The notes beneath the pieces were generated by a model. It saw only the letters and a program-made list of their open reading frames with translations. It did no database searches and was not told the origin of the DNA. From positions 124,001 through 188,000 of the forward strand of contig JAFEDJ010000054.1 in NCBI GenBank assembly GCA_018241685.1: DNA of 64,000 bases, written 5' to 3'. Of the stretch, positions 35,018-42,853 are shown piece after piece. A program made the position numbers and the translations under genes. This stretch comes from Pseudomonadota bacterium (lineage in GTDB: Bacteria > Pseudomonadota > Gammaproteobacteria > Burkholderiales > Rhodocyclaceae). The stretch's first letter is position 1, and each line of letters begins with the position of its first letter.

Positions 35018-35533
35018 TCAATGCAAGCTTGTCGGACTCTGCGCGCCGCCCGATGCCAACTCTGCCAACCAGGGTGGGGCCTCCAGGGGCCATCCTCCCA
35101 CGCTGCACTGACTGTGCAGGATACCCAACCATTGCCGTAGAGCCTGCGGCGGCAAGGTCAACATCACCCTTTCGCCCTCTCTTCCACGGAAGGCGAGACG
35201 CAGCGCTGCTTCGTTCCCCCCGGAAATGTCCACTGCCTGCACCAACCAGCTGCACTGAACCTTCTCCGATCGCACCGGAGCCTGGGGGACGAGCGCCTGC
35301 AGCGCAGCCTGCAAGGCAAACCCCTGCATGACATTGGTCATACTGGCGTCCGTTTGCCGATTCCCGGCTCCATGCAGCTTCTCAAGCCACTCACAGAGAT
35401 GAGGGAGCAGGCGGCCAATCAATCGCCGGGTCAGCCACAAGATCTGAGCCTCACCCGGCGCAATCTCGCCACTCAGACGGATGCGGTCTTCCACGTCCAC
35501 GTACTCGGTGGTGAAACGCTGCAATTCGCTCAT
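35018..35533 (-). CDS. Uncharacterised 171-aa protein beside the secretion locus
   Basis: Not recognised with confidence. A cytosolic-looking protein starting MSELQRFTTEYVDVEDRIRL, rich in Leu and Gln, with a helical part LTRRLIGRLLPHLCEWLEKL (about residues 34-53) and a C-terminal alternating segment including VMLTLPPQALRQWLGIL. There are no membrane segments and no known motifs. It follows the 35540 gene after 6 bases, so the two form a unit. Position suggests an accessory role in the surface-layer or glycan system, but nothing in the sequence proves it. Confidence 0.65.
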   Translation of the reverse strand: MSELQRFTTEYVDVEDRIRLSGEIAPGEAQILWLTRRLIGRLLPHLCEWLEKLHGAGNRQTDASMTNVMQGFALQAALQALVPQAPVRSEKVQCSWLVQAVDISGGNEAALRLAFRGREGERVMLTLPPQALRQWLGILHSQCSVGGWPLEAPPWLAELASGGAQSPTSLH

Positions 35534-35539
35534 CGGAGA

Positions 35540-35797
35540 TCACACCAACAACAAAGTCGGGACACCCTCCTGGGCATCCTCAGGAAGGCCGACCACACTG
35601 ATGACGGTCACACCGACACCGGATCTGTCTACAGGATGGAAATAGGCGTCCTCACCCAAAGGCCACCAACCGATGGACTCCGCCTCCACAGCGCGCAACT
35701 CGAGCACCTCATCCACGCACACACCTGCGGCCGTGTGCTGAGCAACGTTGACTTCGGGCACGAGCGTCGTGCCGCTGATAATAAGGGTATCGTTCAT
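35540..35797 (-). CDS. Uncharacterised 85-aa protein paired with the 171-aa protein
   Basis: Small acidic protein, MNDTLIISGTTLVPEVNVAQ onward, predicted mostly beta, containing GWWPLGEDAYFHPVDRSG. No signal peptide, membrane segment or known motif. The ribosome site is weak. Its tight spacing with the next gene (6 bases) and its ordinary codon use support a real gene. The 90 bases between it and the ligase gene hold nothing evident. Confidence 0.55.
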   Translation of the reverse strand: MNDTLIISGTTLVPEVNVAQHTAAGVCVDEVLELRAVEAESIGWWPLGEDAYFHPVDRSGVGVTVISVVGLPEDAQEGVPTLLLV

Positions 35798-35887
35798 GGC
35801 GCCCGAAGTTTCGCGTTAGAGTCGGACAAGTGCAAGTGCCCCGTGCCCTCCACGCCTCTCCCGACCGTTTTTCAATAGAAGTCTCTT

Positions 35888-36754
35888 TCAGGGCTCCACC
35901 CGACGACGCAGATAGCTCGCAAAACGCGGTACGCCATTCTTCGTTACATCACGATACTGGTAGGTCACCACGCTGCCTACCGCCGGCGGGTCACGACGTA
36001 GCGCATCGGTAAAGCCGGTGCCGATCTCAAAGCGCCGCCCCTCTGGCGTCTCGACCTGCAGCGCCCCCATCATCCCGGTCAGCCGGCCACGCCCCGGCAC
36101 ATGAGCGACAACGGTCGCCTCAGCATCTCGCAGTGGCTTGAGCTTGAGGAGGACGTCGCTTCGACCGGTCAGGTACGGCGCGTCGGCCAGATGCAGCATC
36201 AGCCCTTCGCCTCCTGCCGAGACGATTTCATCCAGCTTCTCTTTCAACACCTGGCGGTCGGTTACACGGAACTGCTCGACGAGTTCCAGCCACGGGACCC
36301 CAGCCTGCTGCACCAGTCCGCGCAAGGCCCCGATCCGTGCAGTGAAGTCGCCACGCCCATTGGGCTGTTCGAAAACCATAAATTTCACCTGCAACCAATC
36401 CTCGTCTCTGGGCTGCAGCTTCCGCACAACGCCGGACAGCGCCTCGAAGCGTCTCCGCCCCATCCACAATTCGCCATCGAGCGGTTCCGGCGGCAATGCC
36501 GCAATGAACCAGGTGGGGGCGTTGACCTGGCGGCCGCTACGAAAGCGCAGCACCTTTCCGTCCCACACGGCGCGCACCCCGTCCAGCTTCTCGCTCACCC
36601 AATAGCGCGTAACATCCACATCACCGCGCATCGTCTCGGCCAGCAACAGCTGAGGCGGAGCAGTCGGCTCGCCAGCCCAGGCGGGCACCAGCACGCACCC
36701 CCAGCACACCGGCAGCATCAACGCGATAAATCCGCGTCGCAGATCAGCTAACAT
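35888..36754 (-). CDS. Exported ATP-dependent DNA ligase (LigE-type)
   Basis: A 288-residue minimal ATP-dependent DNA ligase. The signal peptide (GFIALMLPVCWGCVLVPAWAG) suggests periplasmic location. Motif I SEKLDGVRAVWDG carries the nucleotidyl-lysine. PLDGELWMGRRRF (motif III), GEGLMLH (motif IV) and LLKLKP (motif V) follow, then an OB-fold domain ending SYLRRRVEP. ATG 36754 is chosen over the upstream codon at 36790 because GGAG lies just before it and it begins the signal. The upstream codon would overlap the divergent glycosyltransferase gene. Confidence 0.92.
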   Translation of the reverse strand: MLADLRRGFIALMLPVCWGCVLVPAWAGEPTAPPQLLLAETMRGDVDVTRYWVSEKLDGVRAVWDGKVLRFRSGRQVNAPTWFIAALPPEPLDGELWMGRRRFEALSGVVRKLQPRDEDWLQVKFMVFEQPNGRGDFTARIGALRGLVQQAGVPWLELVEQFRVTDRQVLKEKLDEIVSAGGEGLMLHLADAPYLTGRSDVLLKLKPLRDAEATVVAHVPGRGRLTGMMGALQVETPEGRRFEIGTGFTDALRRDPPAVGSVVTYQYRDVTKNGVPRFASYLRRRVEP

Positions 36755-36784
36755 TCTCCGCCTCTCCCCTTTCTGGTCAATGAC

Positions 36785-37933
36785 GTGCACATTCTAATCA
36801 ATGCCGACTGCATTTACCCGCCCCTTACGGGAATCGGACGATACGCATTCCGGTTGGCTACCGGCCTGCAGACCCACCCGAGAATCGCACGCCTCGACGC
36901 ACTCGCTGGCGGCCGCGAAGTGGATCTGGCAAGTCGCCTGAGGACCGAACCACGCTGGCTCCAGGTTGCCAAGAAACTACCGTTTCAGAGCTTCTTGCGG
37001 CGCACCTACGAACATGTCCGCAACGCCCGCGAGCAGGGGCGTCCCGCGGTCTCCAGCAAAGACGTGATTTATCACGAGCCCCGCTACATCGCAGCCCGTG
37101 TCCGTTACCCGCTGGTAGTCACCGTGCACGACCTGTCCCATGTTCGGCATCCGGAATTTCATCGTCCCGACGCCGTCGAGCATCTCGAACGGGGCCTTAC
37201 CGACAGCCTCGCACGGGCAGCCCGCATCATCACCGTCTCGGAGTTTGTCCGTGGCGAAGTCCTGGAGCATTTTGGCCTGCCGCCCGACAAGGTTGTCGCA
37301 GTCAAGAACGGCGTGGACCCGGTTTTCCATCCGATGAATGCAGCTGAAACACTGGCCGTCCGCCGCAAATTCGGCCTGGAAGGGAAGGATTACATCCTTG
37401 CCATCGGCACCCTGGAGCCGCGCAAGAACCTGCTGCGCCTATTCGACGCGTTCTCCCGCCTCCCCGACAATGTGCGCACGCGCCACCCCATCGTCGTCGG
37501 AGGTGCAGTCGGCTGGCTCAACGAGAACATCAGCCAGCGCCTGCGCGCGCTGGAAAGCCGGGGCGACGTGATCCGCCTCGGCTACGTTCCGGAGGCCGAT
37601 CTACCAGCCTTATATGCCGGTGCATGGGCCTGCGCGTATCCATCCGTTTATGAAGGATTCGGCCTGCCAGCGCTGGAAGCCATGGCCTCAGGCATTCCCA
37701 CCCTGACGAGCAATGCCTCTTCCTTGCCGGAAGTGACTGGCGATGCCGCCTTGAATTGCAACACGGCCGATGTAGTTGAACTGAGCGAACAGCTTGCCCG
37801 CCTGCTCGAAGACAACATGCTGCGCGACCGCCTGCGTCGCGATGGCCCGCTCCGTGCCGTTGACATGAGCTGGGACCGCTGCGTAGACGCGACCGTGCAG
37901 GTTTATGCCGACGCCTTGAGCGCAGCGCGGTAG
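36785..37933 (+). CDS. GT4-family glycosyltransferase
   Basis: A 382-residue GT-B enzyme beginning with GTG at 36785 (VHILINADCIYPPLTGIGRY, the usual mannosyltransferase-like entry). HDLSHVRHPEFH, ITVSEFVRGEVLEHFGLP, VVAVKNGVDPVFHP, GTLEPRKNLLRLF and PSVYEGFGLPALEAMASG with the E-x7-E pair are clear. Probably adds mannose or a related sugar to a surface polysaccharide. Its 3' end overlaps the convergent gene by 31 bases. Confidence 0.92.
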   Translation: MHILINADCIYPPLTGIGRYAFRLATGLQTHPRIARLDALAGGREVDLASRLRTEPRWLQVAKKLPFQSFLRRTYEHVRNAREQGRPAVSSKDVIYHEPRYIAARVRYPLVVTVHDLSHVRHPEFHRPDAVEHLERGLTDSLARAARIITVSEFVRGEVLEHFGLPPDKVVAVKNGVDPVFHPMNAAETLAVRRKFGLEGKDYILAIGTLEPRKNLLRLFDAFSRLPDNVRTRHPIVVGGAVGWLNENISQRLRALESRGDVIRLGYVPEADLPALYAGAWACAYPSVYEGFGLPALEAMASGIPTLTSNASSLPEVTGDAALNCNTADVVELSEQLARLLEDNMLRDRLRRDGPLRAVDMSWDRCVDATVQVYADALSAAR

Positions 37934-39012
37934 ACCTCCGCATACGCCGCGTTGACCTTGGTCATACGGAACAGCTCGTCGAAACGGCGAGCAGCCCCCC
38001 TCCCAAGCTCTTCCGCAAGTGCGGAATCGTCGGCCAACTGCTGCATCGCATTACGTAAGGCCAAGGGATCCTGCGGCGGAATGACCATTCCGGTTTCTCC
38101 ATCCACATTGACGTAGCTCGATCCCGTTCCGATCTCGCAGCTGATCATCGGCTTGCCCAGCATAGCGGCCTCGAGCAGAAACACACCGAAGGCCTCGGCC
38201 CGCAGATGGGATGGAAAAACGACTCCACGACACAGGGACAGCAAGGCCATCTTGTCCTCGTCGCTGATACGCCCGAGCAGATGCACATTCGGCCACCCTT
38301 GCACCTGCCCTGCGACCCCATCCCACAACGGGCCCTCACCAGCCATCGCCACCTGCAGCCCCGTACCCTTCACCGCGTCCAGCAGGAAAGGCAATCCCTT
38401 GTAATGGCGGAACACGCCGACAAAAAGGAAGAACTCCTCTCCCAGTCGGGCCCGCCAGGCCGCCTGCCGCTGTGGATCCGGACGCGGATAGGATTCCGGA
38501 TCGATCCCCAGCGGTACGACCTCCAGCTTGGAGGCCCAGCGCTGCAGAACCGGGCTGCTCATTGCGTACTGAGGAGAGGTCGCCACCACCCGGAAAGCCC
38601 GCTTGAACAAACGATTCTTCAACGGCCGATACAACGGCATCAGACGCTGCTGGGCAACCACATCCGAGTGGTAGGTGATGACGATCGGGCGCCGTGGCCC
38701 CAGCAACGCCACCAAATCACCGAACGGCCAGGGATAATGGAGGTGAATGACGTCGGCCCAACGAGCCAAGCGCCTATAAACATCCAGCCCCCGCCAGGTC
38801 ATTGGGCAAGACGCGATTTCGACCGATTGAGGCAAACGCGTCACGTGGATCCCATCAACCTCCAGCTCGCTCGGCCCACCTTTGCGGCTAAGGGTCAGCA
38901 CGCGCGACTCGATGCCATGCGCAGCCCCTCCCAGGCACAGTTGGCGAATGACCTGCTCCCCTCCCCCCGTCGTATCAGGCAGGAAGGTCTTGTAAAAATG
39001 CAATACGCGCAT
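37903..39012 (-). CDS. GT4-family glycosyltransferase
   Basis: A 369-residue GT-B enzyme. N-terminus MRVLHFYKTFLPDTTGGGEQ, then SHV-like HLHYPWPFGDLVALL, TYHSDVVAQQRL, VVPLGIDPESYPRP, FLFVGVFRHYKGLPFLLDA and FPSHLRAEAFGVFLLEAAMLG. The end is a helical tail. Convergent with the preceding glycosyltransferase (31-base overlap of 3' ends). Acceptor and donor unknown; a role in O-antigen or exopolysaccharide assembly is likely. Confidence 0.92.
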   Translation of the reverse strand: MRVLHFYKTFLPDTTGGGEQVIRQLCLGGAAHGIESRVLTLSRKGGPSELEVDGIHVTRLPQSVEIASCPMTWRGLDVYRRLARWADVIHLHYPWPFGDLVALLGPRRPIVITYHSDVVAQQRLMPLYRPLKNRLFKRAFRVVATSPQYAMSSPVLQRWASKLEVVPLGIDPESYPRPDPQRQAAWRARLGEEFFLFVGVFRHYKGLPFLLDAVKGTGLQVAMAGEGPLWDGVAGQVQGWPNVHLLGRISDEDKMALLSLCRGVVFPSHLRAEAFGVFLLEAAMLGKPMISCEIGTGSSYVNVDGETGMVIPPQDPLALRNAMQQLADDSALAEELGRGAARRFDELFRMTKVNAAYAEVYRAALKASA

Positions 39013-39112
39013 TGAATATCCGAAAGTCGCAAACGGGCCGCCGTTGAGGCAGCCGCATATTAATGGACTTCATAATATAATGCTGCCTTTGCTCCAGCAT
39101 CGAGCAAAGGCA

Positions 39113-39433
39113 ATGGCTCATCCAGAAGTCGTTCAACGGCCCTCCACTTCCTTTCCCCGCAGACTCATCACCTACCTGAAAGTTCGTGCAGGCGAGGAAG
39201 ACAAACAGAAGCACTTCCTTTACAGCCTCGCCATCCAGCTCTTCTTCATGGTCGCAGGCTTCGACGCCTGGACCAGCATCGTGCTGACGCTGTGCATCGG
39301 CTACGCCAAGGAGATCTGGGACGAACACTTCGGCAGCGGCTTCTGCTGGCACGACCAGCTCGCCAACCTGCTCGGCGCCCTTTATGCAATTGGGCTCTGG
39401 CACATCCCCGCGCTGGGCCACTGGGCGACCTAG
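39113..39433 (+). CDS. Small YfiM/DUF2279-like membrane protein
   Basis: About 106 residues with two or three hydrophobic segments. The spaced residues D-K-x2-H (EDKQKHFLYSL), K-E-x2-D (GYAKEIWDEHFGSGF) and W-x-D-x2-x-N resemble the YfiM/DUF2279 family. ATG 39113 is used; in-frame ATGs at 39044 and 39080 lack ribosome sites. It precedes the Wzm permease by 20 bases and may be co-transcribed with it. Function unknown. Confidence 0.65.
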   Translation: MAHPEVVQRPSTSFPRRLITYLKVRAGEEDKQKHFLYSLAIQLFFMVAGFDAWTSIVLTLCIGYAKEIWDEHFGSGFCWHDQLANLLGALYAIGLWHIPALGHWAT

Positions 39434-39453
39434 CCCTCCTATCCGACCCATCC

Positions 39454-40254
39454 ATGCAAATACATCTGCACGCCAAGGAAATCTGGCGCCATCGGGGCTT
39501 CATCCTCGCCAGCGTCCTGCGGGAATTCCACCTACGCTACCGGGGCTCCATCCTCGGTGCAACCTGGCTCCTGATCCCGCCGATCACGATGATCCTGGTC
39601 TACACGCTGGTCTTCTCCAACGTGATGCATTCGCGCCTTCCCGGCAACGACACGCCCTTCGCTTACAGCATCTACCTGTGCTCGGGCCTGCTGCTGTGGA
39701 ACCTGTTCACGGAGATCACGCAGCGCTGCCAGTCCATCTTCATCGACAACGCCGGGCTTCTGAAGAAAACCCGCTTTCCCCGCCTGGCCCTGCCGGCCAT
39801 CGTGGTCATTTCCGGCAGCATCAACTGGGCCATCATCACGGCCCTGTTCGTGCTGTTCCTCGCAGCATCCTCACAGCTATCCATCGCCGGGCTATTCGCC
39901 CTGCTGATCGGCTGGCTGCTGACGACGGCGATCGCCGGCAGCCTCGGCTACGCGCTGTCCTTCCTGTTCGTCTTCTTCCGCGACCTGGGGCCCTTCCTGG
40001 GGACCGGACTGCAGTTGCTGTTCTGGTGCACGCCGATCGTCTATCCCGCCACAGTCCTGCCGGAGTGGGCACTGCCGGTGGTCCGCGCCAATCCCTTCTT
40101 CCACATCGCCGGCTTCACGCAACGCGCGCTGCTTGAAATGAAGCTCCCGCCCCTCAGCGAGCTGACCGCGCCCTGCCTGTGGATCGTCGCACTGGCAATG
40201 CTCGCCACGCTGATCCACCGCCGCCTGCAATTCGAGATCCTGGACGAACTATGA
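39454..40254 (+). CDS. O-antigen/polysaccharide ABC exporter permease (Wzm-type)
   Basis: A 266-residue ABC-2 permease with six membrane segments. FHLRYRGSILGATWLLIPPI near the start, NAGLLKKTRFPRLALPAIVV and the final LLFWCTPIVYPATVLPEW and NPFFHIAGFTQRALL are Wzm/KpsM features. It is coupled to the ATPase gene by an ATGA overlap. It exports a lipid-linked polysaccharide across the inner membrane. Confidence 0.94.
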   Translation: MQIHLHAKEIWRHRGFILASVLREFHLRYRGSILGATWLLIPPITMILVYTLVFSNVMHSRLPGNDTPFAYSIYLCSGLLLWNLFTEITQRCQSIFIDNAGLLKKTRFPRLALPAIVVISGSINWAIITALFVLFLAASSQLSIAGLFALLIGWLLTTAIAGSLGYALSFLFVFFRDLGPFLGTGLQLLFWCTPIVYPATVLPEWALPVVRANPFFHIAGFTQRALLEMKLPPLSELTAPCLWIVALAMLATLIHRRLQFEILDEL

Positions 40255-41498
40255 AAGGTGCCATCAGCGTCAGCAGCCTGGGCAAATGCTTCAAGCACTA
40301 CCCCGCGCCCCATCACCGCCTGATCGAGTGGTTCGGTCTCAGCCGACGTCCCCAGCACCAGACCCGTTGGGTGCTGCGCGATCTGAACTTCCGCATCCGT
40401 CCGGGCGAATCCGTCGGCATCATCGGCCGCAACGGCGCCGGCAAGAGCACCCTGCTGAAGGTCCTGACCGGCACCACCAAGGCCAACGAAGGACAGGTCG
40501 AACTGGAAGGCCGCGTCGCCGCCCTGCTCGAACTCGGCATGGGCTTCCACCCCGATTTTTCCGGACGCCAGAACGTCTTCATGGCCGGCTACATGCTGGG
40601 TCTGCAGCGCGATGAGATCATCCGCCTGATGCCCGAGATCGAAGCTTTCGCCGAAATCGGCGAGGCGATCGATCACCCGGTCCGCACCTACTCCAGCGGC
40701 ATGCAGGTCCGCCTGGCCTTCAGCGTGGCCACCGCCGCCCAGCCCGACATCCTGATCGTCGACGAAGCCCTGTCGGTCGGCGACGCCTACTTCCAGCACA
40801 AGTGCTTCAAGCGCATCCGGCGCTTCCGCGAACAGGGCGTGACCCTGCTGTTCGTGTCCCACGACCCGCTGGCCATCAAGAGCCTGTGCGACCGGGCGAT
40901 CCTGATCGAAAAGGGCGGCATCGCGATGGACGCCTCGCCCGACGAGATCTTCGACTACTACAACGCGCTGATCGCACTGGACGAAGCACGCGCCGACGAA
41001 CACGGCGAGCACATCGCCCAGCAGGGCGGGCAGACCCGCTCCGGCACCGGCGAAGCCAAGCTGCTGGACGGGCAGATCCTGGTCAATGGCCAGCCGGCCA
41101 CGATCTTCACGGCTGGCACACCGATCACCCTCGAGGTGGATTTCAGGATCGACGCCCCGCTCGAGGAATTGACCCTGGGGATGATGATCCGCGACCGGCT
41201 GGGCAACGACATCTTCGGGACTAACACCTTCCACCTCGGCCTACCACTCCCGGTGGAACCAGGCCCAACCCGCCACCGCCTGGCATTCAGGCTGCCTGCC
41301 TGCAACCTCGGCCCGGGCAGCTACAGTGTCACCCTGGCCCTGCACAGCGCCCACACCCACATTGGCGACAACTACGACTGGTGGGACCAGGCCATCACCT
41401 TCCAGGTAGCCGAACGCAGCGATTACCACTTCGCCGGCGTGGCGATGCTGGAGGTACAGCCCGAACTGCTGACGACCGAAACCCGTACCTCAGCCTGA
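40251..41498 (+). CDS. Polysaccharide ABC exporter ATPase with carbohydrate-binding domain (Wzt-type)
   Basis: A 415-residue protein. Residues 1-about 250 are the ATPase with GRNGAGKSTLLKVLTG (Walker A), RTYSSGMQVRLAFSVA (signature), ILIVDEALSVGDAYFQ (Walker B) and FVSHDPLAIKSL (H-loop). Residues about 270-415 form the extra beta-sandwich of Wzt proteins that recognise a modified glycan end (FGTNTFHLGLPLP and GSYSVTLALHSAHTHIGDNYDW). This domain implies that chain-terminated polysaccharide is the substrate, and a candidate terminator is encoded at 42854. Confidence 0.94.
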   Translation: MKGAISVSSLGKCFKHYPAPHHRLIEWFGLSRRPQHQTRWVLRDLNFRIRPGESVGIIGRNGAGKSTLLKVLTGTTKANEGQVELEGRVAALLELGMGFHPDFSGRQNVFMAGYMLGLQRDEIIRLMPEIEAFAEIGEAIDHPVRTYSSGMQVRLAFSVATAAQPDILIVDEALSVGDAYFQHKCFKRIRRFREQGVTLLFVSHDPLAIKSLCDRAILIEKGGIAMDASPDEIFDYYNALIALDEARADEHGEHIAQQGGQTRSGTGEAKLLDGQILVNGQPATIFTAGTPITLEVDFRIDAPLEELTLGMMIRDRLGNDIFGTNTFHLGLPLPVEPGPTRHRLAFRLPACNLGPGSYSVTLALHSAHTHIGDNYDWWDQAITFQVAERSDYHFAGVAMLEVQPELLTTETRTSA

Positions 41499-41514
41499 AC
41501 ACCGACGCGCTCAG

Positions 41515-41547
41515 GGGAGGCGGCCCGGCCATGCCGGGCCGCCTCCC
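41515..41547. terminator. Strong bidirectional hairpin between wzt-type and acyltransferase genes
   Basis: A perfect 15-bp GC-rich stem with a 3-base CAT loop lies between two convergent genes, starting 17 bases after the ATPase stop and ending 7 bases before the acyltransferase stop. No U-tract is present. Confidence 0.65.
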
Positions 41548-41553
41548 TGCACC

Positions 41554-42645
41554 TCAGACCGCCTCTTCACCATAACGGCGACGCAGGGTCAGGAAAGGCT
41601 TCTCGATGGCCTGATAGCTCAGATTGGCCACAATCCACACCAGCGGATAAGCAATCAGCACCAGCACACCGCCATCCAGCCACACCCTGCCGGTGATCTT
41701 CAACTCCCCAAGCAACTCGTGGAGGATGAACAGCACCAGGCCATGCAGCAGGTAGAACGAGAAACTGACCTCGCCTCCACGACACAAGGCCCGATCGAGC
41801 CACGCCGGGATACGCAGCGGTGCCGCCAGCCAGGCGCAGATGAACAATGCCCAGCAACCGGACTCGATGAACGACCAGAAGATCCAGAACACCTGTTTCG
41901 GCTGCGGCAGGAAATAGCTGGCATAACGGGCCTGGGCCGTACATGCCGCAACGACGAGGATCGCCGCCAGAACCAGTAGGGGCGTGCCATGACGCACCAT
42001 CTGCTGCTTCCAGCGCGCAGACAGCATGGCGGCGAGCATGCCGATCAGGAACTGATCGAAACGCCCCACCAGCGTCGAATAAAACATATGGGTACTGCGC
42101 TCGGTGACGAAATAGGCGCCCACCTTGAACACCAGCATCAAGGCCAGCAAACGGAGCAGATAAGGCACCCCCTGCTCCTTGGCAAACCGGCCAAGGAACG
42201 GAAACACGAGATAAAAGGTGAACTCCACCGAGATCGTCCACGCCGCCCCCGTGATGAAGGAATTCGAGGTTGGCGCCTGCCCCAGATTCGAAAAGAACAG
42301 GTACAGCACATCCTGCGCGTTGAAGCGGTCACGGCTTACCGAAATGGCAATGAAATACACCGTTACGAAAAGCGGAAAGATGCGCAGGAACCGGTTGCGC
42401 ACGAAATCCGCATAATTCAGATGGTCGTAATGCAGCGCAATTGACATGAACAGGAAGCCCGACAGCGTGAAAAACAAGCCCACGCCGGTATGCCCCTCGA
42501 CCAACAGCCCCAGCCACGGCCGATCCGATGCGGGCTGCCAGTGCAAATAGTTCAAATGATAAAGATGAAAAAGGAACAACATCGACGCAGCCAAACAGCG
42601 GATGTGATCCAGCCTGGGTTCATAAGCCAGATTGAGTGAACGCAT
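41554..42645 (-). CDS. Membrane acyltransferase (OafA/acyltransferase-3 family)
   Basis: About 363 residues with ten or so membrane segments. The family entry RLDHIRCLAASMLFLFH with the catalytic His, GHTGVGLFFTLSGFLF and FVRNRFLRIFPLF are intact. It probably O-acetylates a surface glycan. ATG 42645 is used; an in-frame GTG at 42681 adds 12 residues, and neither has a clear ribosome site. It is convergent with the Wzt gene and divergent from the methyltransferase gene. Confidence 0.9.
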   Translation of the reverse strand: MRSLNLAYEPRLDHIRCLAASMLFLFHLYHLNYLHWQPASDRPWLGLLVEGHTGVGLFFTLSGFLFMSIALHYDHLNYADFVRNRFLRIFPLFVTVYFIAISVSRDRFNAQDVLYLFFSNLGQAPTSNSFITGAAWTISVEFTFYLVFPFLGRFAKEQGVPYLLRLLALMLVFKVGAYFVTERSTHMFYSTLVGRFDQFLIGMLAAMLSARWKQQMVRHGTPLLVLAAILVVAACTAQARYASYFLPQPKQVFWIFWSFIESGCWALFICAWLAAPLRIPAWLDRALCRGGEVSFSFYLLHGLVLFILHELLGELKITGRVWLDGGVLVLIAYPLVWIVANLSYQAIEKPFLTLRRRYGEEAV

Positions 42646-42853
42646 GAAAATCCAATACTTGTCATAATCCGGCAGAGACACTATAAACGCCGGCCGACAG
42701 CTCGAAACCGTCGGTTATCAAGGTCGCCCAGACTATATCAAATCAATTCTCAAACAAGCCCGTCGAGTGCGACAAGGCCAGGCGGCGGGTTATCATCGCA
42801 GCCGACGAAACGGCGCATGCCGGCACCAGCCGAAATGCCGAGAGAATTTATCA

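Noticed and set aside
35018..35797. A toxin-antitoxin pair (two small adjacent genes).
   Set aside because: Neither protein has a toxin fold motif, the larger is downstream and 171 residues long, and there is no DNA-binding motif in the smaller one.
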